From Catellatospora sichuanensis (GTDB lineage Bacteria > Actinomycetota > Actinomycetes > Mycobacteriales > Micromonosporaceae), in NCBI RefSeq assembly GCF_007483665.1, contig NZ_VIQO01000023.1:124001-188000 (forward strand): 64,000 nt of DNA. The letters are read 5' to 3'. Position 1 is the first letter of the stretch; each line of letters begins with the position of its first letter. The notes under the pieces are model-generated. The model worked only from the letters and a program-made list of their open reading frames with translations. It made no database searches and had not been told where the DNA came from. This document shows positions 53,114-61,515 of this stretch, piece by piece. A program made the translations under genes and the position numbers.

Positions 53114-54376
53114 CTACTCCTTCGCCAGCAGGGCGTTCATCTGCGCGGCGAGTTCCTTGGCGGCTGCCTCGACGTCGACCTCACCGGTGTAGGCCTTGGT
53201 CAGCTGCTTGAACTCCTCGTCGTTCCAGGCGGCGGTGTTGCGCGACACCGGGTACGGCACCGCGTAGCTCACGGCGTCGAGGAAGATCTTGCCCTTGAAC
53301 TGTGCGTTGGCGGCCAGCCAGGCGTCCTGCGTGCCGGTGTACGCCGGGATGGGGCCCTTCTTGCCGAGGATCTCGGCGGCGGGCTTGGAGCCGAGGAACT
53401 TCACGAACTCCCACGCCTGCGCCGGGCTCTTCGTCTTCGCGGACACCACGTTGGCCAGGCCGTGGATGATGGTGGCCTGCTTGACGCCGGTCGGCAGCGG
53501 GGCCGCGTCGACGCGGGTCTTGGTGTACTCGTTCTTCGAGAACTCCGAGACGTTCCAGGAGCCGCCCCAGTACATGGCGAGCTTGCCCGACTCGAACAGC
53601 TGGAGCGGAACAGTGTCGGTCATCGTCTTGAGGTCCGGCGACTGCTTGTTCTTGATGAGGTCGGTCCAGAAGCGCAGGCCCTCGATGGTGGCCGGGTCGT
53701 CGTAGCCGGACTTCTTGCCGTCGGCGGAGATCACGTTGCCGCCGGCCTGGTAGATGGTGTTGTAGTAGTACTCCTGGCCGGCGAGGTTGGCGCCGACGGC
53801 GTACACGCCCTTGGCCGGGTTGCTCAGCTTCGCCGCGGCGGTCTTGAAGTCGGCCCAGGTCCAGCCGTCGGCGGGGTACTTCACCCCGGCGGCGTCGAAG
53901 AGTTCCTTGTTGTACCAGACGCCGACGGTGTCCATGTCCTTCGGCAGCCCGTAGACCTTGCCTTCGAAGGTGTAGAGGTCGACCAGCGCCTTCGGGTAGA
54001 CGGTCAGGTCGAGCTTGGCCTGGTCGACCTTGTCCGACAGCGGCATGATCACGCCGTTGTCGGCGTACAGCTGGATGTTGGGGCCGTTCATCCAGAACAC
54101 GTCCGGCGCCGCGCCGCCGGTGACGGCGGCCCGCAGCTTGGTCCAGTAGTCGGCCCACGGCGTGAGCTGGACGTTGATCGTGATGTTGGGGTGGTCCTTG
54201 GTGAAGGCGGCGGCAAGCTCCTCCATCACCGGGACCTGGTTCTTGTCCCACACCGCGTAGGACAGGGTGACCTTTTCGTCACTGGCGGCAGGCTCTTCGC
54301 CCCCGCAACCCGCGGCGGACACGGCGAGGGCGGCGGCCAGAACCGCGGCCGCGCCTACCCGCACTGCTTTCCACAT
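53114..54376 (-). CDS. ABC sugar-binding lipoprotein of the GH114/GH135 locus
   Basis: A 420-residue lipoprotein, lipobox SAAGC (Cys24). The mature part has LSYAVWDKNQVPVMEELAAA, LPKDMDTVGVWYNKELFDAA for ligand contact and ANVVSAKTKSPAQAWEFVKF in the second lobe, typical of class I oligosaccharide-binding proteins. First gene of the operon and preceded by a strong promoter covered by the candidate ROK operator. Ligand probably galactosamine-containing oligosaccharides. Confidence 0.88.
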   Translation of the reverse strand: MWKAVRVGAAAVLAAALAVSAAGCGGEEPAASDEKVTLSYAVWDKNQVPVMEELAAAFTKDHPNITINVQLTPWADYWTKLRAAVTGGAAPDVFWMNGPNIQLYADNGVIMPLSDKVDQAKLDLTVYPKALVDLYTFEGKVYGLPKDMDTVGVWYNKELFDAAGVKYPADGWTWADFKTAAAKLSNPAKGVYAVGANLAGQEYYYNTIYQAGGNVISADGKKSGYDDPATIEGLRFWTDLIKNKQSPDLKTMTDTVPLQLFESGKLAMYWGGSWNVSEFSKNEYTKTRVDAAPLPTGVKQATIIHGLANVVSAKTKSPAQAWEFVKFLGSKPAAEILGKKGPIPAYTGTQDAWLAANAQFKGKIFLDAVSYAVPYPVSRNTAAWNDEEFKQLTKAYTGEVDVEAAAKELAAQMNALLAKE

Positions 54377-54493
54377 CTGAAGAACCCTTCTCGCAAGACC
54401 GACATCATCGGGGATTCACCGGGGTCGCGGTGCGGCGGACGGTGACGTGGCGTCACCCGCCGCCGCCGCGACCCGTGTCACATGTGCTAGCCC

Positions 54494-54525
54494 AGTATTA
54501 ATGGAGTCCTGAATAAGTTTGTCAA
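54494..54525 (-). promoter_or_regulatory. Operon promoter with candidate ROK operator
   Basis: Minus strand TTGACA (54525-54520), 18-bp spacer and TTAATA (54501-54496). The promoter is covered by ATTAATGGAGTCCTGAATAA, which shares ATGGAG-N-CCT--A-AAGT with the site at 55757-55787 next to the ROK gene. Repression by the ROK protein is likely. Confidence 0.65.
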
Positions 54526-54557
54526 GACCTGCTCGCGGGCTGCGGCATGCCGATGTC

Positions 54558-55724
54558 TCAACGTGCAGGTCGGACGGGTGCTGCCACGCCGGTGCGCACG
54601 TCGAACAGATGCTCCTGCAGATGGTCCAGCGATAGTTTCACCGCGCCGAGCGCAACCGCCTCGTCGCCGAGCGTGGAGGTGACGATCTCCGGAATGCGTA
54701 CGCAGCGCTTCTCGATCTCCCGGCGCAGCGGGTCGAGCAGCACGTCGGCGGAGCGGGAGAAGCCGCCGCCGAGCACCACCAGCTGCGGGTCCAGCGCCAG
54801 GACCAGCGCAGACGCGCCCAGCGCCAGCTCTTTCGCGTAGCGGCGCACCACGGCCACCGCCTTGCGGTCGCCCTCGCGGGCGCTGGCGAAGACGTAGCCG
54901 GCCAGGTCGTCGGGGTCGGTGCCGGCGGGCGCGCCGGTCCACGTGCGCAGGTGCTCCTGGGCGCGGATCCAGCCCAGCTCGGGCAGCGCCCCGATCTCGC
55001 CCGCGGCCTGGGCGAAGCCGCGGTGCAGCCGGCCGTCGATGATCAGGCCGGTGCCCGTGCGCAGGCCCGCCAGCAGGTAGACCACGTGCTGGGCATACCG
55101 GGCCACGCCCCGCCAGGTCTCGGCCAGCGCGGCGAGCCTGCTGTCGTTCTCCACCAGCACGGTGCCGCCGACCAGGCGCCCCACGTGCTGGGCCAGGTGC
55201 ACGCCGGTCCACTCCGGGAACGCCACCGACAGCACGACCCGGCCCGCCGCGTCGACCAGGCCACTGGTGCCGACCGTGGCCGCCCAGATGTCGGCCCCGG
55301 TCAGCCCGGCCGCGGCCAGGCATTCGGCGACCGCCGCGTCGACCGCCCCGAGGCGCTCGGCCCGGCCCGCGGTGATCGCCACCGGCGTGCGCACCGTATG
55401 CCGGACCTCGCCGTCCAGGTCGGCGGCCAGCACCCGGATGGTATGTCCGCCGATGTCCACGCCGAGCACCCAGCCGGCGTCGGAGCGGAACCGGTAGCGG
55501 CGGGCCGGGCGGCCCATCACCCCGGGCGCCGGCTGCACCTCCTCCAGCCAGCCCTGGCTCTGCAGCTGCAGCACCACGTCCTCGGTGGAGGGCCGGGACA
55601 GCCCGGTGTCGCGCGACAGCTCGGTCAGCGTCAGCGCCGGTCGGCCGCGCAGCACGTGCACCACCGCCAGCGCGTTGAGCTGCCGCAACCGCGAGAGATC
55701 CCCACCTGCGAGCTGTTCGGTCAC
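54558..55724 (-). CDS. ROK-family transcriptional regulator, probably lacking the zinc motif
   Basis: A 388-residue protein: N-terminal winged HTH (about 10-60, LTLTELSRDTGLSRPSTEDV) and ROK sugar-binding domain with phosphate loop GVDIGGHTIRV and IIDGRLHRGFAQAAGEIGAL. In usual ROK proteins this is followed by GH and the zinc motif CxCGxxGCxE; here the stretch reads ALPELGWIRAQEHL, with no Cys and no His, so zinc binding and kinase activity are unlikely. It probably represses the downstream importer-glycosidase operon and itself. GTG 55724 has AGGGGG 6 nt upstream. Confidence 0.85.
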   Translation of the reverse strand: MTEQLAGGDLSRLRQLNALAVVHVLRGRPALTLTELSRDTGLSRPSTEDVVLQLQSQGWLEEVQPAPGVMGRPARRYRFRSDAGWVLGVDIGGHTIRVLAADLDGEVRHTVRTPVAITAGRAERLGAVDAAVAECLAAAGLTGADIWAATVGTSGLVDAAGRVVLSVAFPEWTGVHLAQHVGRLVGGTVLVENDSRLAALAETWRGVARYAQHVVYLLAGLRTGTGLIIDGRLHRGFAQAAGEIGALPELGWIRAQEHLRTWTGAPAGTDPDDLAGYVFASAREGDRKAVAVVRRYAKELALGASALVLALDPQLVVLGGGFSRSADVLLDPLRREIEKRCVRIPEIVTSTLGDEAVALGAVKLSLDHLQEHLFDVRTGVAAPVRPAR

Positions 55725-55756
55725 CACCGACCCCCTTTTGCACACCGCGCTGCCAT

Positions 55757-55787
55757 GTTACTAATTATGGAGACCTTCAAAAGTAAC
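55757..55787. promoter_or_regulatory. Candidate ROK operator between ROK and Gfo/Idh/MocA genes
   Basis: Two inverted half-sites GTTACTAATTATGG (55757-55770) and CCTTCAAAAGTAAC (55774-55787) in a 74-bp divergent region. The centre ATGGAG-A-CCT recurs in the promoter at 54494-54525. It would control both divergent genes. Confidence 0.7.
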
Positions 55788-55798
55788 TCCTCCACGGG

Positions 55799-57124
55799 AT
55801 GGCTGAGATGACTGTAGACGGGGTGCGGCTGGTCCTGGCAGGTGCCGGACTGCGCGGCATCGGATACGCCCGCCGCGCGGCCGCCACGGGGGCGGCCCGG
55901 GTGGTGGCCGTCGCCGAACCGGACCCCGCCCGCCGCGCGGCCTTCGCCGCCGAGTTCGGCGTGCCGGCCGGCCAGGTGTTCACCGACTGGGCCGAGCTCG
56001 CCGCCGCCGGGCGGCTCGGCGACGCCGCGGTGATCGCCACCCAGGACCGCATGCACGCCGACGCGGCCGTGGCCTTCGCCGGGCTGGGTTATCACATACT
56101 CCTGGAAAAGCCGATGGCCACCACTGAGCCCGACGCGCTGCGCATCGCCGCCGCCGTCGACGCGGCGGGGGTCATGCTCGCCGTCTGCCACGTGCTGCGT
56201 TACACGCCCTACACCCGGGCGCTGAAAGGGCTGCTCGACAGCGGCACGATCGGCAAGCTGGTCAACGTCCAGCACCTGGAGCCGATCGGCTGGTGGCACT
56301 TCGCGCACTCGTTCGTACGCGGCCACTGGAACAACTCCGAGACCTCGGCTCCGCTGCTGCTCACCAAGTCCTGCCATGACATCGACTGGCTGCTCTACCT
56401 GATCGGCGCAGCGCCCAGCCGGGTCAGCTCGTTCGGCGGGCTCGCACACTTCCGGCCCGAGCAGCGACCGGCCGAGGCCGCCGACCGGTGCCTGGACTGC
56501 CCCCTCGAACCGAGCTGCCCCTACTCCGCGCCCCGCCTCTACCGCTCCTGCCTGGGCGACCCGGCCAGCGAGTTCTGGCCGCTGTCAGCGGTCACCACCG
56601 ACCACACCCCCGCCGGCATCGACGCCGCGCTGCGCGACGGCCCGTACGGGCGCTGCGTCTACGGCAGCGACAACAACGTCGTCGACCACCAGGTCGTCGC
56701 GATGGAGTTCCCCGACGGCGCCACCTGCACGTTCACCATGACCGCGTTCACGCCCATGGAGCACCGGCGCACCCGGCTGTTCGGCACCCACGGCTACGTC
56801 GACGGCGACGGCCGCCTGCTGCACGTCACCGATTTCCGCACCGGCGAGCAGCACACCATCGACACCGGCACCCTGGCCGACGGTACCGCGGGTGACGGCC
56901 ACGGCGGCGGCGACGACGCCATCATGGACGCCTTCATCAAGGCCGTGGCCTGCGGGGACGCGTCCGCGCTGCACTCCGACGCGGCCGCGAGCCTGGCCAG
57001 CCACCGCGTGGTCTGGGCCGCCGAGCGGGCCCGCACCGACGGTGCGACCTTGACGCTGGCGGGGATCGGCGAGCGGCCCGCAACGGGCCACGAGCCGCAG
57101 CGCGCGGGCAGGACCTCGTCGTAG
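55799..57124 (+). CDS. Gfo/Idh/MocA-family oxidoreductase (possibly GH109-like)
   Basis: A 441-residue cytoplasmic protein: Rossmann fold with GAGLRGIGYA (about residue 15), LLEKPMATT (catalytic Lys position, about 103) and KSCHDIDWLLYLIG (about 190). A four-Cys insertion CLDCPLEPSC...SC may bind metal. Members oxidise sugars with NAD; the GH109 branch cleaves alpha-N-acetylgalactosaminides by an NAD-dependent route, which would fit this locus but is not shown. The last about 15 residues overlap a P450 remnant on the other strand, so the natural C-terminus may have been altered. Confidence 0.82.
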   Translation: MAEMTVDGVRLVLAGAGLRGIGYARRAAATGAARVVAVAEPDPARRAAFAAEFGVPAGQVFTDWAELAAAGRLGDAAVIATQDRMHADAAVAFAGLGYHILLEKPMATTEPDALRIAAAVDAAGVMLAVCHVLRYTPYTRALKGLLDSGTIGKLVNVQHLEPIGWWHFAHSFVRGHWNNSETSAPLLLTKSCHDIDWLLYLIGAAPSRVSSFGGLAHFRPEQRPAEAADRCLDCPLEPSCPYSAPRLYRSCLGDPASEFWPLSAVTTDHTPAGIDAALRDGPYGRCVYGSDNNVVDHQVVAMEFPDGATCTFTMTAFTPMEHRRTRLFGTHGYVDGDGRLLHVTDFRTGEQHTIDTGTLADGTAGDGHGGGDDAIMDAFIKAVACGDASALHSDAAASLASHRVVWAAERARTDGATLTLAGIGERPATGHEPQRAGRTSS

Positions 57125-57282
57125 GCGATCGGTAGGTGGATCGGGCCGCGCAGCAAGGGGCTGGGCCGGTACGGGGGCGGGTCCTCGACCAGGCGCAGCC
57201 CCTTCAACCGTCCGGCGATCCGGTGGAGCGCGAGCCGGCCCTCCAGCCGCGCCGGTGCGGCGCCGAAGCAGTGGTGCGATAC
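57112..57282 (-). pseudogene. C-terminal remnant of a cytochrome P450
   Basis: About 57 codons on the minus strand read VSHHCFGAAPARLEGRLALH, then IAGRLKGLRL and YRPSPLLRGPIHLPIAYDEV-like sequence: the end of the haem-binding loop (HxCxG, here HHCFG) and the final helix and strand of a P450. The preceding 340 or so residues are missing. It overlaps the last codons of the Gfo/Idh/MocA gene. Confidence 0.75.
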
Positions 57283-57353
57283 CTGAGAGCCAGACCGGAT
57301 TCGCCGTCTCACGGGTGAGGCCTGCTCGACGGCCGGACACCTAACGTCACGGC

Positions 57354-59552
57354 GTGCGAATCAACGACTCGAAGGACATCACCGTCAGGATGGCGCGGTG
57401 GAGTGCCACCCACCCTTGGCGCGCGATCGTCGGCTGGTCCCTGTTCGTGGCGGTCTGCCTCGGCGTGGGCCTGTCGGTGGGTACCAACCAGGCCGCGGGC
57501 CGGGACTTCTGGATCGGCGAGGCCGGGCGGGCCGAGTCGATCGCCACCCAGGGCGACGTGATGCGACCGCCCGTGGAGAAGATCCTCATCTCCGCGACAG
57601 GCGATGGCGGGTGGAACGCGGCTGAGGCGGACCGGGCCGCGGCGGATGTGGCGCGGCGGATGTCCGCGCTGCCCGAGGTCGCCGCCGTCGCCGAGCCGGT
57701 GCGCTCCGCCGACGGGTCCGCCGTCATGGTCGCGGTCACGATGGCAGGCGACGTCGCCCAGGCCAAGCAACACATCACGCCGTTGCTCGAGCAGACAGCC
57801 GCGGCGCAGGCGGCGCACCGCGGCGTCGCCATCAAGCAGACAGGCGAGGTATCGATCTCGAAGGGCGTCAACGATCAGCTCGGCAGCGATCTCGCGCGGG
57901 CCGAAGCGTTCACGCTGCCGGTGACCTTGTTGATCCTTTTCATGGTCTTCGGGACCCTGCTGGCGGCCGGTGTGCCGGTGTTGCTGGCGTTGTCCTCGAT
58001 CGCGGCCGCCGTCGGCCTCTACGGCCTCGCGTCGTACGTCTTCCCCGACGCCGGTGGGGCTGTCGTCAGCGTCATCCTGATGCTGGGCATGGCGGTCGGC
58101 GTCGACTATTCGCTGTTCTACCTCAAACGCGCGCGGGAAGAACGCGAACGGGCCGGTGGCCGGATCAGTCACGCCGCCGCGGTCGAGCTTGCCGCGGTCA
58201 CCTCGGGGCGTGCCATCGTGGTGTCGGGCTTCGCGGTCATCGTGTCGCTGGTCGGCCTCTACCTCGCCCACGACGTCATCTTCTCCTCCATCGCCACCGG
58301 TTCGATCATCGTGGTGGCCGTGGCGATGGCCAGCTCGCTCACCGTGCTGCCGGCGTTGCTCGCGAAACTCGGCCACCGCGTGGACGGTCGCCGCGCCGTG
58401 CCGCACAGCCCGTCCACACCTGCCGACGGTGTCGAAATGACAGCCGGCAGGCGTGCGCGGTGGTGGCCGGCGCTGCTGCGTCCCGCGATGCGCCACCCGG
58501 TCGCGACGCTGCTCGCCGGCACGGCGGTGATGATCACCTTGGCGATCCCCGCCCTGAGCATGAAGCTCAACGTCGAGGGCAGAGAGACCTTCCCCAAGTC
58601 GATTCCCGCCGTCGACGCCTACGACCGGCTGATCGCCGCTTTCCCTGCCGAAGGCGTCGCGCACATGGTGGCCGTACGCGCCGACGGGGCAGGACCGGGC
58701 GAGATCGACGCAGCGCTCCGCCGCCTCGCCGCCGCCGCCGAGCGGGATCCTCTGTTCACCGGCACCGCGGTCACCAGGATCTCCACCGACGGCCGGATCG
58801 GCGTGCTCGACCTGGCGATCGCCCACCCGGCCAGTTCCGAGCAGGCCGAGCAGTCCCTGCGACGGCTGCGAACCGACCTCGTCCCGAGCACGGTGGGCGG
58901 CATTGCGGGGGCGGCGTACGCCGTCTCGGGTGAGCCCGCCCGTGGCTTGGACTACTCCGCCCACCAGGCGTCGCGGCTGCCGTGGGTGGTCGGCTTCGTC
59001 CTGCTGGCGACGTTCGTCATGATGACCGCCGCCTTCGGCTCCATCGTGATCGGGCTGCTCGGGGTGCTGCTCAACCTGCTCTCGGCGGCTGCGGCGTGGG
59101 GCGCGCTCGTCATCGTCTTCCAGGGCACCTGGGCCGAGGACATCCTCGGATTCACCTCGACCGGGTTCATCGGCTCGCGGATACCGCTGATGGTGTTCGC
59201 CATCCTCTTCGGCCTGTCGATGGACTACCAGATCTTCGTCCTCAGCCGGATCAGGGAAGGCGTGAAACGCGGTCTGCCCACGCGCCAGGCCGTGTTCGAG
59301 GGGATCACCGGTTCCGCGAGCGTGGTCACCAGCGCCGCGGTGGTCATGGTGTCGGTCTTCGTCAGCTTCATGCTGATCAACCGGATCGAGATGAAACAGG
59401 TCGGTCTCGGCCTGGCCGTGGCCGTGCTGCTCGACGCGGTGATCGTACGGATCATGATCCTCCCCGCGGCACTGACGCTGCTCGGCAGGGCGAGTTGGTG
59501 GCCCGCCCGCCCGGCGGAGTTGGCGCAGCCCGGCGCGCAGGCTGTTAGCTAG
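57354..59552 (+). CDS. MMPL/RND-type exporter
   Basis: A 732-residue protein with two halves of about six helices each and large extracytoplasmic loops after helices 1 and 7. Family stretches: ILMLGMAVGVDYSLFYLKRAREE in the first half and LFGLSMDYQIFVLSRIREGV in the second, both with the proton-relay Asp. Such proteins export lipids or drugs using the proton gradient. It starts with GTG 57354. A kinase/response-regulator pair follows 4 bp later and probably controls it. Confidence 0.9.
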   Translation: MRINDSKDITVRMARWSATHPWRAIVGWSLFVAVCLGVGLSVGTNQAAGRDFWIGEAGRAESIATQGDVMRPPVEKILISATGDGGWNAAEADRAAADVARRMSALPEVAAVAEPVRSADGSAVMVAVTMAGDVAQAKQHITPLLEQTAAAQAAHRGVAIKQTGEVSISKGVNDQLGSDLARAEAFTLPVTLLILFMVFGTLLAAGVPVLLALSSIAAAVGLYGLASYVFPDAGGAVVSVILMLGMAVGVDYSLFYLKRAREERERAGGRISHAAAVELAAVTSGRAIVVSGFAVIVSLVGLYLAHDVIFSSIATGSIIVVAVAMASSLTVLPALLAKLGHRVDGRRAVPHSPSTPADGVEMTAGRRARWWPALLRPAMRHPVATLLAGTAVMITLAIPALSMKLNVEGRETFPKSIPAVDAYDRLIAAFPAEGVAHMVAVRADGAGPGEIDAALRRLAAAAERDPLFTGTAVTRISTDGRIGVLDLAIAHPASSEQAEQSLRRLRTDLVPSTVGGIAGAAYAVSGEPARGLDYSAHQASRLPWVVGFVLLATFVMMTAAFGSIVIGLLGVLLNLLSAAAAWGALVIVFQGTWAEDILGFTSTGFIGSRIPLMVFAILFGLSMDYQIFVLSRIREGVKRGLPTRQAVFEGITGSASVVTSAAVVMVSVFVSFMLINRIEMKQVGLGLAVAVLLDAVIVRIMILPAALTLLGRASWWPARPAELAQPGAQAVS

Positions 59553-59556
59553 ACGG

Positions 59557-60777
59557 ATGACCTGGTGGCTTGCACTGACCGAGGCCGCCGTGCGGGCGCC
59601 TGTCGCTCCGGCCCGCCGCTGGCTGTGGCCGGAGCGACAGGGCCGGCAGGTGCTCGTCATGATCGTCTGGGCGTCGCTGGCGGTCGGTCTCACGCTCGGC
59701 GCGATCGCCGAGCTGACCGCGCAGGTGCAAGCCCCGGCCAGCCTCATCGCGCTGCTCGGGGTCGCCCAGGCGGCACCGCTGGCGATCGCCGGCCACCGGC
59801 CGCTGCTCGCGTGGCGGATCATGTCGATCGGCATGTTGGCGGGCGTCGTCGTCCGGACCGGCGACGACGTGCTGATGCCCTGGGCGGTGAGCTCGTGGAT
59901 CGCCATGGTCGTCGTGTTGTTCCAGGTGGTGGGCGCGTGCGAACGGCGGGCGGCGGCGGGCGCCTGCGTGCTCACCGCGCTGGGCGTCGTACTCCCGGCG
60001 GTGTTCCTCACCGGCATGCCGTTGTGGTACGCGCTGATCCTCTGGGCGATCATCGCGATGGTCTTCGTCTTCATCGACGCGGTGGCGGGCCGGTCCGTCG
60101 CCGAGGCCCGCCTTGCCGAGCAAGCCGAGCTGCGCCGCCTGGATCTCGCCCGCCAGGCGGTGCTCGAGGAGCGCAGCCGGATCGCCCGGGAACTGCACGA
60201 TGTGGTCGCCCACCACATGTCGGTGGTCGCGCTCCAGGCGGAAGCGGCACCGTACAAGATGCCTGACCTGTCGCCCGCGGCCCGGGAGACGTTCGGCGTG
60301 GTCCGCGACGCGGCCCGGTCGGCTCTCGCCGAGACCCGACGGGTCGTCGGGCTGCTCCGGCAGGACGACGACGCGGCCGAACTGCTCCCCCAGCCAGGTC
60401 TTGACCGGCTCGATGCCCTGATCGCGAGCGCGGGTGAGGCCGGGCTCATCGCCCGCGCGGCGGTGACCGGAATGCCCCGCCCGCTGACCGCCGGTGTCGA
60501 TCTGGCGGCTTACCGGATCGTGCAGGAGGCGCTCAGCAACGCGGCCCGTCATGCGCCGGGTGCACGCGTTGCGGTGGACATCCGGTACGGCGAGGATCGG
60601 CTTCACGTGTCGGTCGTCGACGGCGGTGCGGCAGCCTCGCGCCGGGGCCGGCCCGAACCCGGCGGCGGCCACGGGCTGGTGGGCATGCGCGAGCGAGTCG
60701 CCATGCACGAGGGCGTGCTCACCGCCGGACCCCGGCCCGGCGGCGGATTCGCGGTGATCGCCGAACTCCCGTACTGA
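59557..60777 (+). CDS. Sensor histidine kinase (HisKA_3, NarL-type partner)
   Basis: A 406-residue membrane kinase with four to five helices in the first 165 residues, a coiled linker and the HisKA_3 dimerisation domain with phospho-acceptor in RIARELHDVVAHHMSV (about residue 213). The ATP site has EALSNAARHA (N box) and GGGHGLVGMRERV (G box). It phosphorylates the response regulator encoded next, and overlaps it or lies just before it (TGATG at 60775). Confidence 0.92.
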   Translation: MTWWLALTEAAVRAPVAPARRWLWPERQGRQVLVMIVWASLAVGLTLGAIAELTAQVQAPASLIALLGVAQAAPLAIAGHRPLLAWRIMSIGMLAGVVVRTGDDVLMPWAVSSWIAMVVVLFQVVGACERRAAAGACVLTALGVVLPAVFLTGMPLWYALILWAIIAMVFVFIDAVAGRSVAEARLAEQAELRRLDLARQAVLEERSRIARELHDVVAHHMSVVALQAEAAPYKMPDLSPAARETFGVVRDAARSALAETRRVVGLLRQDDDAAELLPQPGLDRLDALIASAGEAGLIARAAVTGMPRPLTAGVDLAAYRIVQEALSNAARHAPGARVAVDIRYGEDRLHVSVVDGGAAASRRGRPEPGGGHGLVGMRERVAMHEGVLTAGPRPGGGFAVIAELPY

Positions 60778-60830
60778 TGCCGGGCCGTCGTACCGGCCTC
60801 GGCCCCACCGACCGGAATAGGATCTTGACT

Positions 60831-61493
60831 GTGCCCATACGCGTGCTGATCGCCGACGACCAGGAGATGATCCGGGACGGGTTGGTCTCCCTGCTGTCCG
60901 CCGCGGACGACATCGAGGTCGTCGGCGAGGCTGGTGACGGCCGCGAGGCGGTCTCCCTCGCCGCGTCGCTGCGACCCGACGTGGTCGTCATGGACATCCG
61001 CATGCCGGTGATGGACGGGCTCGCCGCCACCGCCGAAATCCTCTCCGGCGGCGGCGACGGACCACGCGTGCTCGTGCTGACCACGTTCGACCTCGACGAG
61101 TACGTCTACGAAGCACTCGGCTGCGGCGCCAGCGGGTTCCTGCTCAAGGACGCACCCGCCGCCGAGCTGATCAACGGCGTGCGGCTCGTCGCCGCAGGCG
61201 ACGCACTGCTGGCGCCCTCGGTGACGCGGCGGTTGATCGGTGACTTCGCCCGCAGGCGGCGGCACGAGCGGCCGCGAACGGATGCCGCAGCGGCGTTGAC
61301 CCCGCGCGAACTCGACGTGCTGAGGCTGGTCGCCCGAGGACTGTCCAACGCCGAGATCGCGGCCGAACTCGTACTCGCCGAACAGACCGTGAAGACCCAC
61401 GTCGGGAACATGCTGGCCAAGCTCGGTCTACGCGACCGCACCCAAGCCGTCGTCTTCGCCTACGAGAACGGCCTCACCGCGCCGAACAGATGA
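60831..61493 (+). CDS. NarL/LuxR-type response regulator
   Basis: A 220-residue regulator: receiver domain IRVLIADDQEMIRDGLVSLL with acidic pocket DD and phospho-Asp in PDVVVMDIRMPVMDGL, Thr in VLVLTTFD and Lys in FLLKDAP; C-terminal LuxR HTH LTPRELDVLRLVARGLSNAE then VKTHVGNMLAKLGL. GTG 60831 gives the canonical N-terminus and has AGGA upstream; ATG 60777, which overlaps the kinase stop, would add 18 residues and cannot be excluded. Likely target is the MMPL operon. Confidence 0.9.
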   Translation: MPIRVLIADDQEMIRDGLVSLLSAADDIEVVGEAGDGREAVSLAASLRPDVVVMDIRMPVMDGLAATAEILSGGGDGPRVLVLTTFDLDEYVYEALGCGASGFLLKDAPAAELINGVRLVAAGDALLAPSVTRRLIGDFARRRRHERPRTDAAAALTPRELDVLRLVARGLSNAEIAAELVLAEQTVKTHVGNMLAKLGLRDRTQAVVFAYENGLTAPNR

Positions 61494-61515
61494 CGGGGCG
61501 CCCACCGGGCCGGGT

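Noticed and set aside
55799-57124. Firm GH109 alpha-N-acetylgalactosaminidase assignment
   Set aside because: Only the general Gfo/Idh/MocA fold is evident; GH109 is kept as a hypothesis.
57309-60449. 1046-codon frame antisense to the MMPL and kinase genes
   Set aside because: Arg/Ser/His-rich shadow of two well-supported genes in high-GC DNA; no domain.
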